DNA of 64,000 nucleotides, from positions 3,782,001 through 3,846,000 of the forward strand of contig NZ_CP102512.1 in assembly GCF_024612015.1 (NCBI RefSeq), in the 5' to 3' direction. A program made the translations under genes and the position numbers. How positions within the stretch are numbered: position 1 is the first letter of the stretch; each line of letters begins with the position of its first letter. Below the pieces are notes generated by a model that saw only the letters and a program-made list of their open reading frames with translations, ran no database searches and was not told the origin of the DNA. The DNA is from Streptomyces sp. CA-210063 (lineage in GTDB: Bacteria > Actinomycetota > Actinomycetes > Streptomycetales > Streptomycetaceae). Shown here piece after piece: positions 61,701 through 64,000 of the stretch.

Positions 61701-62278
61701 GCCGGGTGGAGATCCTCCTCCCTGCGGGCGCCCCCAGCCCCGCCTCCCTCACCCAGATCGTCTCGGCCGGCGACGCCACCGGGGACGGCCGCACGGACTT
61801 CTTCGCCACCATGGGCGACGAGCTCTGGGCCTTCACCGGCTACCACGGCGCCAGCATCGACCAGGCGATCCGGCTGTCCGGCTCCGCCTGGACCGAGCGG
61901 GACATCGTCAACGTGGCGGACCTCTCCGGCGACGGAGTGACGGACCTGGTGTACCGCACGGACGTCTCCAGCCGGCTCCTGCTCCGTAAGGGCATCAAGG
62001 CGAGCGCCGGCGGTACCGAGCTGACCTCGCTGGGCTCCGCCGCGGCCTCGGCCGACGGCGAGGACGGTGTCTACGCCACCGCCGGCTGGGGCAGCTCCAG
62101 CATCTACCTCATCGCCGGCACACCGGACGCCAACGGTGACTCCGTCCCCGACATCTGGGCCGTCCGCACCGACGGTACCGTGCGCTTCCACACCGGCAGC
62201 CGAACGGCCCTGTCCGGCCCGGGCACGGAGGTCATCGGCGCGGCGAGCTACTGGAAGAACCGGATCGCCATCGGCTGA
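58766..62278 (+). CDS. Secreted DNRLRE and FG-GAP repeat protein of the RHS locus
   Basis: A 1170-residue exported protein. The signal peptide has a basic head (RKERNWRRVPGRR) and hydrophobic TTAAVLTAALAATGITFIG. Residues 85-210 hold a conserved beta-rich module (KLYSSPIRAKVGGEWKPIDY, PGADLVLTADDEGFAQLL), then a Ser/Pro/Glu-rich linker to about 405. A DNRLRE-type domain follows at 420-610 (KYPVFVDPSVKKHTQNW, RSYFNIAFDKDLKGTKITSA), next fibronectin-like strands, and four or five FG-GAP/VCBS calcium-binding repeats in the last 300 residues (DFTGDKLPDLMVVTDAGNLA, GDATGDGRTDFFATMGDELW). This architecture regularly accompanies RHS toxins in Streptomyces; it may aid secretion or adhesion. A 17-bp-stem terminator follows. 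Confidence 0.9.
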   Translation: MTRKERNWRRVPGRRTTAAVLTAALAATGITFIGLGLDEPGSRGGTSGDGKAKPVTEAAALTRAAKTGKSVEVTAARTARSTTWARPDGRMAKKLYSSPIRAKVGGEWKPIDYDLHRTAKGWEPKATNARMVFSAGSKAGGSGAGGSKAARDGEERASRAGSGVRRVSLVKGVRAAADADASPLVTLSVDGYTIQLTWPGAVPAPVIDGSRALYPEIFPGADLVLTADDEGFAQLLVLKNRQAAADPRAQQLSYGITSPDLTFRLDPVTSVLSAENAYGNEVAVSPTPLMWDSTGSPAVTDGGVGATAQPTTEESPEPSTPASDEPSDSASPTEELIETDEQGDTTPETLPAATDGPEPTVSESPLPSAPAEPTPAPTQTGSAATLGLSGLDGPSPDSRGELVEVDLSGANWVLTPNLEFLNDPATKYPVFVDPSVKKHTQNWTTAYSRHPTATFYNGKGFNKGGTHEARVGFESDTWGTSRSYFNIAFDKDLKGTKITSAKLRMLETYSWSCSSRAMSVHLTGAVNGKTNWKNAPKLTDGNKFATKSFAHGYKSGCRDAYETFDVKKAAQKRADEGKDSITFGLRARDENSQYSWKKFQANGDNAPVLELVYNRKPAIDSKSLDLGPDAKCTTTEPYVRMGSGNLTFTARGSDKDKNLDFLDFDLWATGKWDTTGDLLGSTGKVSVGGDKEVALRTTSGFATSKLTNGTLYSWRVRALDDANASSGYAPAKTPCRFVLDTTAPKPPKVSSTDFPNADGAENGFGNDAEDANWSTKKFGTPGSFTVRALNTDVVRYEYGFNSASYPFSLSRTSGTATTVSATLANAKPPTAGPNVLYVRAVDAAGNPSHPTKYFFYVTPRDQADSPGDFTGDKLPDLMVVTDAGNLALYPSQATNDLAKGSGDLDYSMPGAYRANPAKDPNGDDLPPFVAAPSGHFKGALITHNGDIYGGDGLQDLVVRLGDKLWVYPGDGYGAVNIDRRVEILLPAGAPSPASLTQIVSAGDATGDGRTDFFATMGDELWAFTGYHGASIDQAIRLSGSAWTERDIVNVADLSGDGVTDLVYRTDVSSRLLLRKGIKASAGGTELTSLGSAAASADGEDGVYATAGWGSSSIYLIAGTPDANGDSVPDIWAVRTDGTVRFHTGSRTALSGPGTEVIGAASYWKNRIAIG

Positions 62279-62297
62279 GGCAGTGAGGCAGTCGCAG

Positions 62298-62336
62298 CGA
62301 GGGGCCGACCGCGGGAACACCGCGGTCGGCCCCTCG
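62298..62336 (+). terminator. Terminator of the DNRLRE gene
   Basis: A 17-bp perfect stem, CGAGGGGCCGACCGCGG and its complement, around GAACA, followed by TCGTTCCC. One of the strongest hairpins in the window. Confidence 0.88.
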
Positions 62337-62378
62337 TCGTTCCCACAGATGCGCAAGCCGACCCTCTAATCTGACGAC

Positions 62379-62789
62379 ATGTCAGACAACGAGTCGTACG
62401 AACTGCTCGGCTTCGACAACATCCTCTTCCCCGTCGGCGACCTCGGTGAGGCCGTCTCCTTCTACGAGCGGGCCGGATTCGCCGTGACCTTCCGGCTGGA
62501 CGAGGCCGGGATCGCCGGGTTGAAGGTCGGCAAGGAGACGCCGGGACTGCTCCTGAGGGTGGAGGAGGAACTGCGGCACCGGCCACCCCTGTGGGGGTCG
62601 GCACGGGTGTGGCTGGAGGTGCGTGACGCGCGGGCCGCCGCGCGGGCGCTCGCGGCGGCGGGGGTGCCGCCGCTCGACGCGCCGTTCTCCGTCGCCACCG
62701 GGTGGACCGTCGAGTTCGCCGATCCCTGGGGGAACGTCGTCGGGTTCACGGACTACAGCAAGCGGCCGGAGCTGGCCCGCGTCGGATGA
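62379..62789 (+). CDS. VOC-family (glyoxalase/dioxygenase fold) protein
   Basis: A 136-residue vicinal-oxygen-chelate protein with two beta-alpha-beta-beta-beta repeats: FDNILFPVGDLGEAVSFYER with AGFAVTFRLDEAGIAGLKVG, and ARVWLEVRDARAAARALAAA with WTVEFADPWGNVVGFTDYS. The metal-ligand Glu/His residues typical of glyoxalase I are not evident in the first repeat, so it may be a binding or resistance protein. It starts at ATG 62379, likely from a short leader, and is a single-gene unit. Confidence 0.87.
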   Translation: MSDNESYELLGFDNILFPVGDLGEAVSFYERAGFAVTFRLDEAGIAGLKVGKETPGLLLRVEEELRHRPPLWGSARVWLEVRDARAAARALAAAGVPPLDAPFSVATGWTVEFADPWGNVVGFTDYSKRPELARVG

Positions 62790-62843
62790 CCGCTCGGAGG
62801 TGACCGCTCGAAGATGGCCGCTCGAAGATGGCCGCTTGAACGT
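62788..62843. repeat. Four tandem 14-bp units leading into the operator
   Basis: Units start at 62788, 62802, 62816 and 62830: GACCGCTCGGAGGT, GACCGCTCGAAGAT, GGCCGCTCGAAGAT and GGCCGCTTGAACGT. The last unit contains the first half of operator 1 (TTGAACGT). The first unit overlaps the VOC stop codon. Confidence 0.75.
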
Positions 62844-62864
62844 GTTCAAAAACAGGTCTACAGT
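62836..62864 (+). promoter_or_regulatory. Promoter with operator 1 for the DCC operon
   Basis: TTGAAC (62836-62841), a 17-bp spacer and TACAGT (62859-62864) form a good sigma-70-type promoter. Its -35 box is the left half of the dyad TTGAAC-GT-GTTCAA (62836-62849). A repressor bound here would block polymerase directly. Confidence 0.75.
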
Positions 62865-62879
62865 CTCTCCCAGAACGTT

Positions 62880-62893
62880 TTGAACGCGTTCAA
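62880..62893. promoter_or_regulatory. Operator 2 for the DCC operon
   Basis: TTGAACGCGTTCAA is a perfect 14-bp palindrome about 10-23 bases after the predicted transcription start and 44 bp from operator 1 (centre to centre). The likely binding protein is the TetR encoded third in the operon. Confidence 0.78.
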
Positions 62894-62916
62894 GCAAGCT
62901 GGGAAGGGGTGGGGAC

Positions 62917-63324
62917 ATGGACCTCACGGTCGTCGCGTATGTCATCTATCTGCTGGTCAGCGTGGGGCTGACGGTGTGGGTGGCGCGGACGTTGAGCAGG
63001 AACGGGCGGATCTTCCTCGCGGATGTACTGCGGGGGAACGAGACGCTCGCGGACGCGGTGAACCACCTGCTGGTGGTCGGGTTCTACCTCGTGAACCTGG
63101 GGTTCGTGGCGCTCTACCTGAACGCGGACGGCGCCATCGACAGCCCGCGTGAGGTGTTCGAGGCGGTGTCGGCGAAGCTCGGGGTGGTGCTGCTCGTGCT
63201 CGGGGCGCTGCACCTGGGGAACGTGTTCGTGCTGAACAAGTTCCGGCGGCGGGGCGTCATGGAGCGGGAGCAGATGCCGCCGGTCGCGCCGCAGGGCTGG
63301 GTCGCTCCCACGGGGCGGGCATGA
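62917..63324 (+). CDS. Small integral membrane protein
   Basis: A 135-residue membrane protein with three helices (VVAYVIYLLVSVGLTVWVA, HLLVVGFYLVNLGFVALYL, KLGVVLLVLGALHLGNVFVL) and a short basic cytosolic end with EREQMPPVAP. It is a conserved actinobacterial type without known role. AAGGGG lies 11 bases before the ATG. Its stop overlaps the next start (ATGA), so it is coupled to the DCC protein gene and may help it at the membrane. Confidence 0.85.
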   Translation: MDLTVVAYVIYLLVSVGLTVWVARTLSRNGRIFLADVLRGNETLADAVNHLLVVGFYLVNLGFVALYLNADGAIDSPREVFEAVSAKLGVVLLVLGALHLGNVFVLNKFRRRGVMEREQMPPVAPQGWVAPTGRA

Positions 63325-63839
63325 GCACCACGGCCGAGGCGGCCACCGAGGACCGGGGCGCCGAGCGCGTCCCGGTTCGCGGGCTCACCGTGCTGTTCGA
63401 CGCCGGGTGCGGGCTGTGCGCCTTCCTGCGGGAGTGGCTGGGCCGGCAGCGGCAGCTGGTACCGCTGAGGTTCGTGGCGGCGGGATCGGAGGAGGCTCGG
63501 CGGCTGTTTCCGTCGCTCGACCATGGGGCGACGCTGGAGGAGATCACGATCGTGGGGGACGGCGGGCAGGTGTACCAGGGGTCCGCCGCCTGGATCGTCT
63601 GTCTGTGGGCGCTGCGCGAGCACCGGCCGCTCGCGCACCGGCTGAGCACCCCGGCGGGGGCCCGGCTCGCGCGCACCGCCGTACTCACCACCGCGAAGTG
63701 GCGGGGCGCCCACCGGCAGCCCGGCTCGGGCTGCGGGAGCGGCGGAGCCGAGCTGAAGGGATGGGCGTACGACCGGCGGTACGGGTGGGTGTACCGCCCT
63801 CCCGGTGACTGCGACACCGGTACCTGCCCGACTCGTTAG
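63321..63839 (+). CDS. DUF393/DCC-family thiol-disulphide oxidoreductase-like protein
   Basis: A 172-residue protein of the DCC family, named after the DxxC-x-x-C motif, here LTVLFDAGCGLCAFLREWLG at residues 22-41. LVPLRFVAAGSEEARRLFPS and a VYQGSAAWIVCLWALREHR segment follow, as in the family. The last 50 residues carry extra Cys (GSGCGSGG, GDCDTGTCPTR) that are not part of the usual domain. Probable role in redox or maturation of the partner membrane protein; not shown. The gene overlaps its upstream neighbour by 4 bp. Its TAG stop begins a TAGGCT box 6 bases before the next gene. Confidence 0.88.
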   Translation: MSTTAEAATEDRGAERVPVRGLTVLFDAGCGLCAFLREWLGRQRQLVPLRFVAAGSEEARRLFPSLDHGATLEEITIVGDGGQVYQGSAAWIVCLWALREHRPLAHRLSTPAGARLARTAVLTTAKWRGAHRQPGSGCGSGGAELKGWAYDRRYGWVYRPPGDCDTGTCPTR

Positions 63840-63848
63840 GCTCTGACC

Positions 63849-64000
63849 GTGCCCGCAGTGAACGACAACCCCAGCCCAGAGCCCCCCGCCGACCGGCTCG
63901 ACGCGGAGGCCGGTGGCCCCAGGGACGGCGCGGAGCAGCCCGGTCCCAAGGGTTCCGCCAAGTCCGAGCAGACCCGCGCGCTGATCCTGGAGACCGCGCT
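63849..64000 (+). CDS. TetR-family regulator, cut by the window end
   Basis: The first 50 residues: a Pro/Asp/Glu-rich head of 39 residues, then SEQTRALILETA, the start of the TetR helix-turn-helix domain. GTG at 63849 lies 9 bp after the DCC stop and 6 bases after a TAGGCT box, so it could also be read as a leaderless message. It is the natural candidate to bind the TTGAAC dyads at 62836 and 62880 and so control its own operon. The gene continues past base 64000. Confidence 0.8.
   Translation, partial: MPAVNDNPSPEPPADRLDAEAGGPRDGAEQPGPKGSAKSEQTRALILETA

Noticed and set aside
59189..62356. A 1055-codon minus-strand frame across the DNRLRE gene
   Set aside because: It is the antisense shadow of a gene with clear domains. 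Arg/Val/Gly-rich composition and no family motif.
62788..62843. CRISPR-like short repeats near the window end
   Set aside because: The 14-bp units are directly tandem with no spacers, so they are a simple tandem repeat.
1..64000. tRNA, rRNA, CRISPR array, prophage or integrative element
   Set aside because: No cloverleaf, rRNA segment, regular repeat-spacer pattern, integrase or phage structural gene was recognised by eye. A tRNAscan/Infernal run would be needed for small RNAs.

Overview
The window is chromosomal DNA of a Streptomyces or a very close relative. The evidence is the extreme G+C bias in third codon positions, frequent GTG starts, many start codons 6-9 bases after a TANNNT box (probable leaderless mRNAs), abundant ECF sigma factors, and a gene order matching the conserved core region around sdhCDAB in Streptomyces. 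From memory, and not checked here, the order resembles the S. coelicolor SCO4901-SCO4850 neighbourhood, read in descending number. No rRNA, tRNA, CRISPR array, prophage or intact transposase was seen.

Layout. (1) 1-2.7 kb: a small secreted protein, adenosine deaminase (add) and a divergent alpha/beta-hydrolase-like gene. (2) 2.8-7.3 kb: a LysR/MFS divergent pair, an ECF sigma factor with a SnoaL-like tail that overlaps an antisense STAS gene, and a Uma2-type protein. (3) 7.4-15.9 kb: a nucleoside uptake and salvage block, with the operon ABC ATPase-permease-permease-cdd-deoA followed upstream by two tandem BMP-family lipoproteins. Four promoters here (add, the ABC operon, both lipoproteins) carry the same palindrome, core ACGCGCGT, which I read as one operator for a nucleoside regulon. 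(4) 16.2-17.5 kb: an M20 amidohydrolase. (5) 18-27.6 kb: a divergent cell-surface glycopolymer cluster. One arm holds a DUF6716-type glycosyltransferase, a fused CMP-sugar synthetase/HAD phosphatase, a NeuB-type synthase without SAF domain, and another transferase. The other arm holds a GT2, a polysialyltransferase-family protein, an acyltransferase and a methyltransferase. No NeuC or ManNAc-forming enzyme is present, which points to a Kdn-type (teichulosonic acid) polymer rather than Neu5Ac.

(6) 27.7-33.4 kb: TetR with a flavin monooxygenase and two operators, a 169-bp MITE inserted exactly at overlapping convergent stop codons, a second Uma2 protein, an acyl-CoA mutase large subunit, and an L,D-transpeptidase lipoprotein. 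(7) 33.6-37.5 kb: two tandem ECF sigma/membrane anti-sigma-like pairs. (8) 37.9-43.2 kb: conserved Streptomyces genes of unknown function, a DUF4328-like membrane protein, a GH20 hexosaminidase and an OHCU-decarboxylase-like protein. (9) 43.4-46.9 kb: sdhCDAB with a tandemly duplicated terminator. (10) 47-50.6 kb: TM2/DUF2752 membrane genes, a decayed DUF4132 gene with an in-place inversion, an orphan XRE antitoxin with a toxin relic, and a secreted lectin-like protein. (11) 50.6-62.3 kb: a polymorphic toxin locus, with a 2.2k-residue secreted RHS protein ending in a PD-(D/E)XK-like nuclease, a candidate immunity gene 12 bp downstream, and a divergent DNRLRE/FG-GAP secreted protein. (12) 62.4-64 kb: a VOC protein, then a DCC-oxidoreductase operon ending in a TetR gene that runs off the window, with two TTGAAC-GTTCAA operators at its promoter.

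The strongest leads are the RHS nuclease/immunity module, the nucleoside operator network, the CTAG-flanked MITE, the TTGAAC operators and the inverted DUF4132 relic.
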